Both the position numbers and the translations under genes were made by a program. A stretch of DNA of 64,000 bases. It comes from Lagopus muta (taxonomy: Eukaryota; Chordata; Aves; Galliformes; Phasianidae). Under the pieces are notes generated by a model. That model did not search any database. It was not told the DNA's origin and saw only the letters and a program-made list of their open reading frames with translations. The stretch lies in NCBI RefSeq assembly GCF_023343835.1, contig NC_064439.1, forward strand, positions 19,353,433-19,417,432, written 5' to 3'. Shown in pieces: positions 42,086-54,400 of the stretch; positions within the stretch are counted from its first letter, which is position 1; the number at the start of each line of letters is the position of its first letter.

Positions 42086-45000
42086 ACCATCAGCTACAGT
42101 TGAAAAACAGACTTTCAGCGTGAATGAAAGCTATTATCAAAGTAAATATTAGTTTTAATATTTAGAAGAAACTTATTCTCAAACTTGTTTTGTAATGAAT
42201 TTGATCTATTTCAGCAGATAATTCTGATTCAGTTAAATATGCTGCAATACCCATTAACAGTAATGTCTTGGTAAGTATTATCTCTGAATAAGTATTGTAA
42301 GTTATAATAATAACCAGTAAAAACAGACAAAATCAAACATGAATAGTAGATTAATTCCTTACTTTTCTAATTCTCTGAGTACAGTTTATCTCCAGTAACT
42401 ATCCTTCTCTGTTTTTTGTTTTTTGTTTTTTTTTTAATTTCCATTTTTTAATGCATACATGCATCCGTTTATCTCAGGAGAATTGTTATCCTTACATTCA
42501 GATTGTTTCTCTGTTCCAAAATCATTCTGCTTCTCTTTGCATGTCTTTCAAAAACATGGAGACCACAGCTTCAAAAATACCAAGCTGGGGGTACTCAGAG
42601 TCATGAGCAGCAGAAAGTGAATATTCTTGATTAGTTTCTAGAAGAAGTAGCAGAACGCTTTCATTTGCACATGTTTTTTTTAGCGAGTACTGGTCGTACG
42701 CATTTGCTTCCAGCTCCTGGAATCAATATGTTGTTTTTAAAGTAATCATAACTTTAGTACTGATACATAAAAGCAGTAATCTGCAATACTTTTTCCAATC
42801 TCTCACACATTCCATAAGGTACTTGGTTCTAAAAATCAACACGAGGAAAATATTTTTGAGATAGGTGGGTTGATACATATAGTATGATATATACTAGAGT
42901 TTATGATTAGTGAAATCAATGCCTGGAAAAAACATACATTTATTTCCAAGAATCCAGTCCTACAGCTTGCTCACGGCAATAGAAAGCTACAGGGAGTTGC
43001 CTCTTGTTGGTGACGTGAGAGTAAGCTTCAAATACAGATTCAAATAGTGACTAGTTCAGCATTTTAAAGGAATTAAATGATGAATTCTTACCCAAATTTC
43101 AACTACAAATGAACGTCGTTTGGATTCACCACAAATGAGATGAACCTGCATTCCTGCAGATAATCTTGATTCACACTATTATGTTGAAGTCTTAGGGCAC
43201 ACTATCTGCAAACTATTATTCATCCCACACAACACTCAGTTATCTGAGAAAAATCAAAGCTTCTACTACCTCCTACTGCAAGTACCTCTGGAAAATTACC
43301 GGAGCACTTTGTAAAAATATTATTTATAATCCAGATATTTTCTACAGGACTTCATATAATGTAAACAACGTATCACCCTAGTCTAAGTGCAAATGTTCCT
43401 TTCGATGGGATAACATTTAGAGTTGATAACTGATAAGTTTGACTTGACAGTATTCTCTCTCTCACCAGTTTTCCTCAGGAACTGATGCTGGTTTGAACTA
43501 TTTCTCTGCGTCTCTCTTGACAGAACTAAAGCACTTAATCCTCCCCCAATCCTGAACTCGATATTTTCCAAATGCTCACTGTTAATATATACCTCACTTG
43601 CTAAATACAATCCTCGGTGCACTTTGTAAATGCCATGTCCCCAGACTGGAACTGTCAAATTAAATTGTTTATTTTCAAGCTGTTTACAGAGAAGAAATTT
43701 TCTTCCTAAGCTGTTGTATTTCAGGTTTCAGCTAGCTTCAGATCAACACAGTCTGTTTTGTTTTCTTCTGGCTTTTTAAGCAATGTATTGCATTTTTAAC
43801 ATACAAGTCATTTGGAAACACCATTATTCTAAAAGTAAAAGGAATTAAAAGTGTTTGTGGAAACTCATGCTAAACATGAATATATTGTCTTAAATTGCAG
43901 TGATTTCTTCCAGTTGTTAGTGGACCAATAATAACATAAGAATAATTTAGTTAGATTTTTTATATATAAGACAATGACACAGCACATCATTCTGAAAAAG
44001 GGTTGAGAAATGCTCCACAGATAAGGAAGTCATTGCCTGGTGAAGTTAAAAGATGTTACTCACTGCCTCAAGAGATTACAAAGCTGCTTTAGGTATATGA
44101 CTAGTCTTATACTTTCCACAACCCTTGAGTTTATACCTGAACAGGAAGAGCCAAGTTAGGAAATACTGAACAGGCATAGACATCATCCTACCATCTACCT
44201 TAATCATCCTAGCTGACTCCATTGGCTAATGGTGCTAGGATAATATACCCAATATATTACTTACATTATTAACATAACTCAGGAAAGAGCCATTCTGGGG
44301 TGAGCCAACATAAAAACAGACCAGCTGTGTTCAAGTACCCCGCTCATGGGATTGAGTTACATTTTCATATTTAGCAGCATGAATTCCAGACGCTGTTTAC
44401 TAGCAGATCTGACAGGCACTGTACATTCAGTTCAAGGATGCAGGATGAGCAGGGCCATGCATAAGATGGCACGTGCCTTAATATGGGTATTTGCAGAAGA
44501 GTTAGAGTAAATGCTACATGCTAGAACAGGTGGAAATGCTGGCAGTATTAGGTAAAACCTATCTGCTTTAGCATGGTGAATCTGAGCAACGAATCTGATC
44601 TACAATGATGTAGCCAATCTCTGTCCACCTCCCTAAAATCATAACCTTTGCCCATGTAAAGAGATCAGTTTCCTTAATGGTATTTGTGTCCATCATATAA
44701 AAATAATCTGTTGTTTGACAGGGGAGCACTGGAGTAATCACTGATATAATTTTTAAAGGTTCATAAAAAAAAATGTCAATTATGCTTTTAATTCTGACGG
44801 TCCTCTTAGGGTGGCTATAACCTTCAAAGGTCTGCAGAAGCTCAATGTGGAATCCTGGCCTCATCCACAGGCAGGAGGTTGGAGAGGACAGTAACACGCT
44901 CTCATCACATTTATTTGAAATATTTGCATGAAATATGCATTCTTGAGTTATGTATTTCTGGCCTTGGCTGTAACTCAAACTGGGAACTCATCCATGATTG

Positions 45001-46789
45001 TATAACCCAGGACTAAGAATCTTAAACTAAATGTAAAACATCTTCACAAGCAGTCAGTTTAATTAAGAATACAGTCAATGGAGAATGGAGCTCTTAAAAG
45101 ATGTTTCAGAAAAGATGAGAAGTGAAATATTAAGGATGAGAACAGCATAATAAAAAGTTATCACCCAGACAAAGAATTCATTTAGAGTTTGACTGTACAA
45201 ATACGGAAGACAGCTGCAACAATATTACTAAAACACACCAAGATTTCATTTTTAATTTGCTAATTGAGCCAATGATTATTCACAATTGAAAATTCGTTGC
45301 TGTTCTGCAGTTCATTTCTCTGCAACATTTCACTACTGTCATAAAAATCCAGACTAGCAGAAAATGAAAACTAGCAGACTGTTAAAATTTCCCTTCTTTG
45401 CAATTTTCCTTGTATTCCCTGTGCAATAACAAAACACTGCTCTGATGACCCTGCTCAGACTTGAATGTGTCTTTTTCAACAGCAAAAAAATACTGATCAT
45501 GACAGAAATTTATTCTTTAGAGATCTATATTAACTATATCTTCCACAAATTCACCACAGCTGAGAGAACTGACTTTGCTGGGTGTTTTTTTTTTTTGCTT
45601 GAAAAAGTGACACTTGACACTTTCAGTTGCTCACTGTTTTTCTACTCTAAACATAAAGAGAAGACAAAAGAGCAAAGTTACTGAACACGGAAAATACTGC
45701 AATGATAATTTTGTGTAGTGATTGCTTAAGGCTGGCAGTAATTCTAAATTACTTTCTTAATGGGTTCAATGCAAAGCATTGGACTAATATTTACTATCAA
45801 AACAACTAAGGAAAATAAAAATGTGTGATGCTTCAAACAGTGTAATTTGAAAATATTTCTTAGTCTGCAAGTTACTCATCTGTCAAATATAACATTATAG
45901 GTATTTGTTGCCATAGCTATTTAACCACAAGTTTGTTTTGTTTAATAAAATGTTGTGGGACATGCCCAGATGATAGAATTACTGAAATCTCTGCTGAATT
46001 TATAAGACTGCAATGAATTTCACTGACAAAAGGGCTTGTTTAAGTACAATTTATGCCTTTCTAAAACCAATTTAAATATAGAAAATAACTCACTGGTTGA
46101 GATTGACATTTGCCATACAAAATCCATCACAACAGATGTCTCAATTCCCTGAGACATTTTCTCCAGGAAAGACAGATAAAGTACATGGGCTAGATACTCA
46201 CAAATTATTGAACTTGAATTCATTCAGTACACCTCATCCATCATATTTACATAAGACCCCATTCCTGCCAGTCACTGCATAAAGTGCAGCACGGAGCATT
46301 TAACTAAAGCAGAGCCTAAATGAGAGCGCAAAGAAACACAGCTTACTCTAGGCAAGTCTCTATTTTTAGCAGAAGTGAATTTCATCTAAACTTCTTAGGG
46401 AGCAGCTGTATGTGGTCACAGGCTTGTTTATATTGCTGTGTCTCATTTCACTTTTGAACACGATTTTTAAACTGTTTTTGCTAAACTGGAAAAATAAAAA
46501 GTGATATAAAGAAATTTTTCATTTCTTGTTTTAAACGGACTTAAAGCCAAGCTATATTACAAGATACAAGGGCATGTTTACACAGTAGAAGAAACCAATG
46601 TAATGGTTAATTCAATCTTGTGTACAAACAAAGGTAAAACCTGAAAGTAATTATGTCAGCTACAGTCAACATTCCTTTACTTTTTTAGCTCTCAAGCAGC
46701 ACAACTATAGCAACCAAAGAGCAAGGAAAGGTATCACAAAGATTTTTATTTATTTATTTATTTATTTATTTGAAAGCATGAAGAACAAG
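42086..46789. other. Intergenic sequence with small unassigned frames
   Basis: AT-rich. Minus-strand frames at 43383-43658 (91 codons) and 44568-44978 (136 codons) have ordinary composition but no domain I recognise. A TTTA repeat lies at 46743-46771. No CR1 recognised before 46790. Confidence 0.6.
46743..46771. repeat. (TTTA)n microsatellite
   Basis: About seven tandem ATTT units directly before the 5' end of the CR1 copy starting at about 46790. Confidence 0.95.
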
Positions 46790-47462
46790 AGCACTCCATT
46801 CCCCAGAATAAGAAATCGGGCAGATGAGGCAGTAAAGCAGCATGGTTGAACATGGACCTGCTGACCAGGCTGATGGAAAAGAGGAAGAGTACAAGCAGGG
46901 GCATGGGATGAGTGGCTTCTACTCTGCCCTTATAAGGCTCCATCTGGAGTACTGCATTCAGGCCTGAGGGTACAGTACTTCTCAGTACTGGAGGGATGTG
47001 GAGCTGTTGAAGAGGATCCAGAGGAGGGCTGTGAAGACAATCAAAGGGCTGGAGAACCTCTCCTGTGAGAAAAGGTTGAAGGAGCTAGGCTTGTTTAGCT
47101 TGGAGAAGAGAAGGCTCTGGGGAGACCTCGTGATGGCCTTCCACAATGTCTGAGGGGAGCTTCTTATACTTGAGGATTTTTTTACACAGTCTAGTAGTGA
47201 TAAGGGGCAATGTCTTTAAACTAAAAGAGGGGAGATTGAGGTTAGACTTTAGGAAGAAATTTTTTACTCAGAGGGTGGTGAGGTACTGGAACAAAGTATT
47301 CTGAGAAGTTATGGATGCCCCATCTCTGGAAGCATTCAAGGCCATGTTGGGTGGGATCCTGCACAGCCTGGTGTAGTGTTAGGTAACCCTGCCCACGGCA
47401 GGAGGGTTGGAAAAAAGATGATCTTTAAGATCCTCTCCAACCTAAGCCATTCTGTGATTCCA
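46790..47462 (+). mobile_element. CR1 LINE, longest copy in the window
   Basis: About 670 bp. The left end resembles the end of the CR1 reverse-transcriptase frame region (GGCAGATGAGGCAGTAAAGCAG), followed by CCATCTGGAGTACTGCATTCAG, GAGGATCCAGAGGAGGGC, GCTTGGAGAAGAGAAGGCTC, GGATGCCCCATCTCTGG and the terminus CCATTCTGTGATTCC. Numerous stops; it encodes nothing intact. Confidence 0.93.
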
Positions 47463-50400
47463 TACAATTCAGCAAGAGTAAGAAACCATTTCTTCAGGTC
47501 CTCACTGCTCTGTAACTGCAGATATTGGGAAAAAAGGAAACAAACAGTAGCAATCAGCTGACAATATTTATGATGATACAGACAAATTTTACATATTTCT
47601 CATCCCCACATCACTACAAGAGCATCTGTAGTCATGAAGGCAGATACTGAGTACAGTTGTGGGGTTTTTTTTTATTTTATTTTGTTTCAGGCAGTGTAGG
47701 TTTATCTATCAGTTAAAAGAAAGCTGAGGTTGACTTCCTCTTGAAGACTGGTAATTTAACAGGACAGCTGGCTTTCTCCTGCAAAGCCTGACAAACAGCA
47801 GAGCTGGCAGAACAGCAGAAAACTGGAAAGAAAAAAAAAATCAGCAGATCAACTAATCAAAAAACACATATCTGAATAACTGGTGAGATATCTAAATGGC
47901 TGCCGTAAAGGCTGCTACGCAGAAACACATTATTTGTTGCTCTATACTTAGTCTTTACAGCTTAAGCATTGAGAATTCTAAGTATCATTAGATTTGAAGG
48001 AGAAATAAACTATGCTGCTCTGCATTTCAAGCATCATTTAAAAGTAAAGATGGTGTTGAACATTCATTATTTAGTCCCAAAGGCAAAGATTAAAGGATGT
48101 TATTAAAGCAACTGAGAAGCAATAAAGGGCACAGAAAGGAAATTCTGCAGGAAACAAGACAGCATATTTCTGAAACAAAGCTGACGCTACAAAGGCAATG
48201 TTAGGAGAGTATTAAATATTTGTTTCTATTGCTTGGTGGTTGTTGGAAAATATGTAAACTCTTCATAAAATAAGTAAGAGATATGGTACAAGAATAGCTT
48301 GACAAAAGTTAAACTTTACTACATCTGGGCTCTGATTAAAGCAGGCAGTTACCACAATGTTTTCTGGCCTTGCAATGCATGCATTGCTAGTGCTATACAA
48401 ACACTTCTTCGAATACAATAGTGTGTCATGGCCCTACATACTTGCTAATCTCCTGAATCAATAACAAAGCAACATCTTTGGAGTATAATAAAATCAAAAG
48501 CCCAGCATCTTTCAGAACACCTGTCTGTTGACTTTCTACTTGTGTTCTGAGCTCCATGAATGTTTCATACAAATAAAGAGATTGCATTTTATGTTTGTGC
48601 TTCAAATACAGGAAAACCATTAAATAAGCAAACATGCAAGTTCTTGTAAAAAGATATATTTTCATTTCCAAGGCAAAATTAAATGTTGCTACAAGCTTTC
48701 ATAATACCTCAGTGGCAGACAAATGAAAGTTGATTATTTTAGGCAGTAAAAAAAAAGCCTTTGAAGGAATCAAATCAGCAGACATGGAAGAGGGAAAAGC
48801 ATATCTGATAGCCCTCCAGAGCCAGAGGTCACACTTGGATAATTATATTCAACAGATCATTGCAGACTTATACTCCAGAGATATGGTAAATCCATTTTTA
48901 TCACTGTGCTATCCCATGGCAATTAAAATGCTTATGATTTTCTATACTTCCATAATATTTGTCCCTTAATCACTGTGTCTTATTACTGAAAATTCCTAGT
49001 GTATTTAACCTCATTGTGCACTGTGACCCAATCAATCACAGAACTGATTACTTTGATAACCTTTTCCTGTACTCTTCTAGACTCTATGTATCTTTTTCAG
49101 TCACAGCTCTACACATCATAGCCACATTTTTCCTAATATTCTTACATGTTTTTTGAATGTTACAGGGGACTGACCAAATGCTTTTCAGTAGGCTGTCAGA
49201 AATGTTTTCTCAGTTAAAAACTGTTGCAGCACATGCTTTTTTATATTTTTATTTTTCCCACATAAATAGCAGTGTTTGTAGTTCCCATTTTGTCATCTTA
49301 GCAGTATACAAATCTTTAAGTCTTTACTGTCAAGTTCTAATTTTGACAAACATGCATAACTTTGGGTTATTGCTAAACATCATAATTAGCTTTATTCTAG
49401 GTGATCTGCAATAGCATATGAACTATGCTAGCCACATGTATACTAGACCCTTACAATTCTAGCCGAGTGTGAGGCATGGTTTGTAATACAAAAAATCCCA
49501 CATTTAGTCTTCTACAAACTATCATATGTATTTCCTAATTCCTTTTGCTGTATTTACCTCAGAGAATTTCAGTTTACCTCTGAGAAAGTTAGATCTGTTT
49601 TTAGAGCTCAGGAAACACAGAGATTGTTTCACAGACTGAAATGGTATTTGTCACTTTATATTCCTTTGGCACTGAAGGTCTATTCAGGAATGGATTATGC
49701 ACTAGAGCAAACAGGAACTTCAAGGTTCCTTTTTTCTGACACTGTCACTATGACAGTGATGTTTCTCCATTTTCTGACAAGGTCTCGTGTTCTTGGGATT
49801 AATCTGAGTTTTCATTTCGAAAAGCAGATTTTTTCTGAAATCTTATACATGTCTTGTAATAGTTCATAGGACAAATCTGTTCACAGGTATCCGAAGTCTT
49901 CCATTTCTTCCTTCTGTGTTTAAAGGAAAAACAGGAAAAAATTGAGAGAAATACTGTAAGCAACCATACTGATGACATCTGATGTGTCAGTGTTGTATGG
50001 TCTCTAAGTGCAATTCCATTTCATCTTTTTGGAAAATTAGCAAACAAATGCACCTTATGAAAGTCTGGAAAAATGTGAAAGCAACAAAATGAGCACTTAC
50101 TGAAAGAGAGTAAATGGACAATTACTGGAAGAATGGTGATAAAGAGAGATAATTTCATCCTGACAGTAACAAGAAAGTAAAGTTGGAAATAAAAGTGGCT
50201 ATTAAATATTCTCAAGAGGAAGAAATTTGGAGTGTAAACAAGTTTCTGAAATTGAGCCATGAGAATTCCTGTCAGTTCTATGCCACTAATAAGTTAATAT
50301 ACTTGGCATTTTTGGGGCCTTTCCAGTTTTAAGATTGAAAAGCAATTAACTGAACTCTAACATGCTTCTGTGAGATAAGCACACATTATTATCCCTTTAT

Positions 50401-50750
50401 CACTGAGGGAGAAGCAGAGCAAATGGTTTTTGATTCGTCACATAGTGCACAGATGCCTACCTGGGATACCGAAGTGGTGATCCCACAGGGCCTGCAAGGG
50501 AAGAAAAAAGAAAAGCAGAAGAAAACAATTAACATTTTACTACATTTGCTTTATTTGAAAGTCAAACGTAACAGCTATGAGAAAAAACAACAACAAACAA
50601 ACAAACAAAAAAAAACCACAAAACCCTATGACCCTTATTAGACCAGTAAAAGAGCACTCCATCTGCAGAAATAATGTTATATCATTCACCAGCTAAAAAG
50701 TTAATTATGAAATCGGAATCAGTTCTCCTTTCATCTGGTCTCCCTGCAGC
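47463..50750. other. Intergenic AT-rich sequence
   Basis: Several 60-85 codon frames on both strands, none recognisable. A CAAA-rich patch lies near 50588-50625. No transposable element seen. Confidence 0.6.
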
Positions 50751-51190
50751 TCATTTATGTGCCTCAAGGCTCTGCAGCGATGCTCAAGCCCCACGCAGCC
50801 CGTGCTGAGCGCACCGCGCGCCCGCCCCGCCGCAGCCCTTCGCAGCGCAGCCCGATTGGGCAGCGAGTCCTGGTACAGCTCAGACCGGTCCCTGGCAGAG
50901 AAGGAAGTCGGCTGTCAAGTCACAGGTGTCCTCGACGCTTCTGTCAGCGTTTACTGCAGCGAACACGAAGTTGAGAGCCCAACTTGGGCTCCCTCCGAGG
51001 CCGCAGCCTGTCGCTCGCTCGCTAGGTGTCGCCGCCGGCTGCCGCGGAACATCACGAGTCGGGCCGCTGTCCGGGACCTGCGCCTGGTCGGGCATTCTGC
51101 CTCTTGCTCTGCTGGCATGGCCGCCATCTGCCCACCCCTGGTGCCAAGCAGGCTTCTGATATCGTGGAACTGTATCACCAAATGGCGTGG
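50751..51190. promoter_or_regulatory. Isolated GC- and CpG-rich island
   Basis: About 440 bp rich in CG dinucleotides (for example ACCGCGCGCCCGCCCCGCCG near 50811-50830 and TCGCTCGCTCGC near 51011) in otherwise AT-rich DNA. It is the only such stretch in the window. Overlapping frames on both strands (up to 146 codons) are expected from GC richness and look non-protein-like (Ala, Arg, Ser, Pro rich). It could be a promoter island of an unannotated transcript or an imported GC-rich sequence. A donor-like GTAAGG lies at 51195. Confidence 0.5.
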
Positions 51191-51195
51191 GTTGT

Positions 51196-51372
51196 AAGGA
51201 CCTTAACGCCCACCCAGCTCCCATCCCGTGCCGCGAGCAGGGCTGCCCCCCACCAGCTCAGGCTGCCCAGGGCCCCATCGAAACTTGCCATGAGTGCCTC
51301 CAGAGATTGGGCATCCGCAGCTCCGGGCAGCAGTACCAGTGCCTCACCGACCTCTTCCTCCTGACATCTACA
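51196..51372 (-). mobile_element. CR1-like fragment next to the CpG island, reverse orientation
   Basis: AAGGACCTTAACGCCCACCC, CACCAGCTCAGGCTGCCCAG, GAGTGCCTCCAGAGATTGGG and CAGTACCAGTGCCTCACCGA follow the reversed CR1 3' order, with unusually high GC. Confidence 0.7.
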
Positions 51373-51399
51373 GAATCGTGGCCTGGACTTGCATCCACA

Positions 51400-51470
51400 T
51401 GAGCTTTGAGTATCTCCCAGCCTGGAGACTTCACAACCTCTATGGACAGCCAGAGGAAGTCTTCAAGGCA
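51400..51470 (-). mobile_element. Short diverged CR1-like piece
   Basis: GAGTATCTCCCAGCCTGGAG then ACTTCACAACCTCTATGGAC resembles the CR1 block CCAGGGATGGAGACTCCACAACCTCT. Possibly a second copy or a rearranged part of the neighbouring one. Confidence 0.4.
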
Positions 51471-54400
51471 CAAACAAATCAGGCTGCTTTCTGTGTGCTG
51501 AAAATACACTCCCTGATGGTCATTTTTTATGATTTATCTATAGCTAGAGCTATGATACTGTACAGACAATGCTACATAGATTAAAAATAATTTCTGTCCA
51601 GATTTAGCAGAAGTAAAAATTGAAAATTTCTTAGAAGAGTTTATGTACTTGTTCACCAAAAATAGTGATCTTCTAATCTGGCATTAAGATAATGAAGACT
51701 GTTTAAAATGTGCAAAAGGATGATTTTTTTTTTTTTTTTTTAAGAATTGTAATAAATGAACTTGCATTTTACAAATTGATTTCATTGATTCAGCCTGTTA
51801 TGTACAGAAGTTTATACAGATCAGCAAAAATTATTGTTCCACTGATGCTTCCTGACAATAACTGACAATAACTGTAAACAAACAGGTAGCAGAATAAAAA
51901 AAGAATTAATTAAAATTACAGCATGCATAATTGATAACAAGGAAAAAAATAACAAGATGAATTGTTTGATCACTCATTTTATGGTGTTCTGTTTGAAAGA
52001 TACCAAGTAGGAGAGAGCTAAATTTCATCATCCTGGCATCCTTGGTGCTGTATTTACAATCTCCAAAGACTTGTGATTCCCTGTGATGCTATTGTGTGTC
52101 TACCTCTTGGAAGGTATGAGTGCATCTGTCTCTACTGCTCTGAGCTCAAAGAAACTGGGAAAGTGAAATTCCTGCTCTTAATACCATCTTCTTCCTCTTG
52201 TGCCTTTTTTTCTTCCTTGTCATGTTTCTTCTCTTTCCTAATATTGAAACAATCAACTTGTTCAAAAAGGAATCTGCTTGAATGAATATACAACATATGC
52301 ATATACATATATACTGCATATACAACATCTCTACAGCGCTGCTGTAAGGAAAGCAGAAGCAGATTTAAATTGCTGGATGGTACAACTGCAATAGCTGCAG
52401 TAATTACATGCAGTAATATTTGTATACTCCATCTTCTGTATTCTTCTTTTGTGGGCATGTTTTTGTCTTATGTTAAAGCAGTCAAGAATGCAGCAGCTGC
52501 AGCATGTCTCAACTTCCTGTTTTCCAGAAAGGAACATTATGATCATCTTTAATACCATATAAAAGTCTTCAATCGCTAAATTTTTTCCTCTCTATAAAAA
52601 TTTATTCTGGGTGGAGAAGTAGGGAACAAGGAGAAGCTTATTTAAAATGCATAGTAACAACTGTTTGTGGAGGAATATCAGTTCTTAAAAATCCTAAATA
52701 TTTTCAGCTGTTGTACAGTGAGAAAAAAAAAAAAATGTTTCTGCAATTCCTGTTTATTCTGTGAGCATAAGCTACTGGGATCAGAGTTGCCTATGATTCG
52801 TTTCACTGACGTCATTACAGCAGTTGTATGTTCACTTGGTTCTAACTTCAAAACTTACAAGCAGTGTAATTAATAAGTCCCAAGCAGACTACATGCTGCT
52901 GTTTTTGAGTCACCATTCCTTCTCCCATATTTACAATACCACGTCATCCTTTCTTCTTCAGTGTTCACTGTTTGGCACAGCTCCTCCCTTCACATTATAT
53001 ACAGATAAAACCAACTGCGTCCTGCAATGCTACTCTATTTCCATTGCTGAGTGATATTTTCCTGCCACAAATTGATCACAGTGTACTTCCAGAGAAGGTA
53101 TCCTTCAAAAAATGGTAAGGAAAACCAAGAAATATCTATAAAAGCAAGGGGAGCAGTTATGCATGCACACACACACATGCTCCAGTATAAATGCTTATGT
53201 TTAACAGCAGGGGCAGTATGTCTTCTCTCCCCCATGACAAAGCTAATTTTAACTGAGATATTCATAGTAAGCAGTACTTTTTCATGTCCCAGGCACAGAA
53301 CTGCATATACAGGCCATTTTGAAGAGAAACAGGCAGACCATCTGTTTTGGACAGTGAGATAATGCACAGGAAGGAGTGACTCTGTCCTATGTAGTTTAAC
53401 CAAGTGTGCAATAATCTTATGCAATAATCTTTTGTGTCTGAACTATGGATGAGGTGTTCAGTAAGGTGTCAGTTCAAACAATAAATAGATCAAAAAAGAG
53501 GTGTAGGGGAATTGGAGTATTCCTGACACACAGATCCCTGTCCCAGTGTCTGTTCTTGATTGAATGAATAGGCCGTCCTTACTACGGCAATGCCATTCCA
53601 TGCTGCCAGTAAATGATGACTACCTATTTAACATGAGCAGCTCTGGGCAGAGCTTTGGCCTTTTTCACAATCCCTTGGGTGGACACAGACCTGCTGCACT
53701 AGCTCATTCTGCCCACACCCATTTTCACTGCTTTTCTCACCAGGATGCTTTTCTCTTTCCCTTTTCTGAGTCAGGAGCAAGACTTTGCAGCTTCTCTGTT
53801 TCTTGCAGGGGATCAACAACATAATTTATACCTAGCCCATGATTATACCCATGTCTTGTTGAGATGTTATGTTCAATTCAACTACAAAATAGTTGTAAAG
53901 ATCTATACCAAATAATTTTCTAAAGATAATCCTGGTGCTTGGCATGCAAAGCAGCCTGATCATTGAGCTCTTCTTACTTCTAGCACAGATGCAGTACCAG
54001 CCATGGTTCTTCCTAGGAGCTCACAGGTGGTGCTGAGTTTGACTAGAACGCTTGTGCTATGAGCTCAGTTTTTATGGGTACAGACCATAAAACTTGCAAA
54101 TAACTTTAACAGAAAAAAATAAGTCTTTTCTATCATGCATTTCCTAAGAAAGCATTATTCCTTTTGGGAAAATAATTTCAATTTATAGGGCTGTCTGACA
54201 TGGACATATATACTGTAAGACTCTGCAGCCTGAATTGCTTTTAAGAATAAAACAGGAAAAGCACTTTCATTCTTTGCTCATCCAAAAAGACAAGTGTAAC
54301 TGTTTATTCCCAGATTCCTGTAGCACATATCCGGAAACAATTTAATCTTTAGTTGTCTCAGTGGGAAACAGGTGGTGTTTTTCTCCTTCCATTTTTATCC

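Noticed and set aside
50757..51224. Overlapping frames of 76-146 codons on both strands in the CpG island
   Set aside because: GC-rich DNA has few stop codons, so frames open on both strands by composition; the products are Ala/Arg/Pro/Ser rich without a domain.
52132..52458. Minus-strand frame containing FEQVDCFN and a Lys/Glu-rich run, considered as the missing MRC1-like tail exon
   Set aside because: The acceptor-like CAG before it gives the wrong phase for the transmembrane exon (the phase 0 reading hits a stop within four codons), and the resemblance to FENTLYFN is only four residues.
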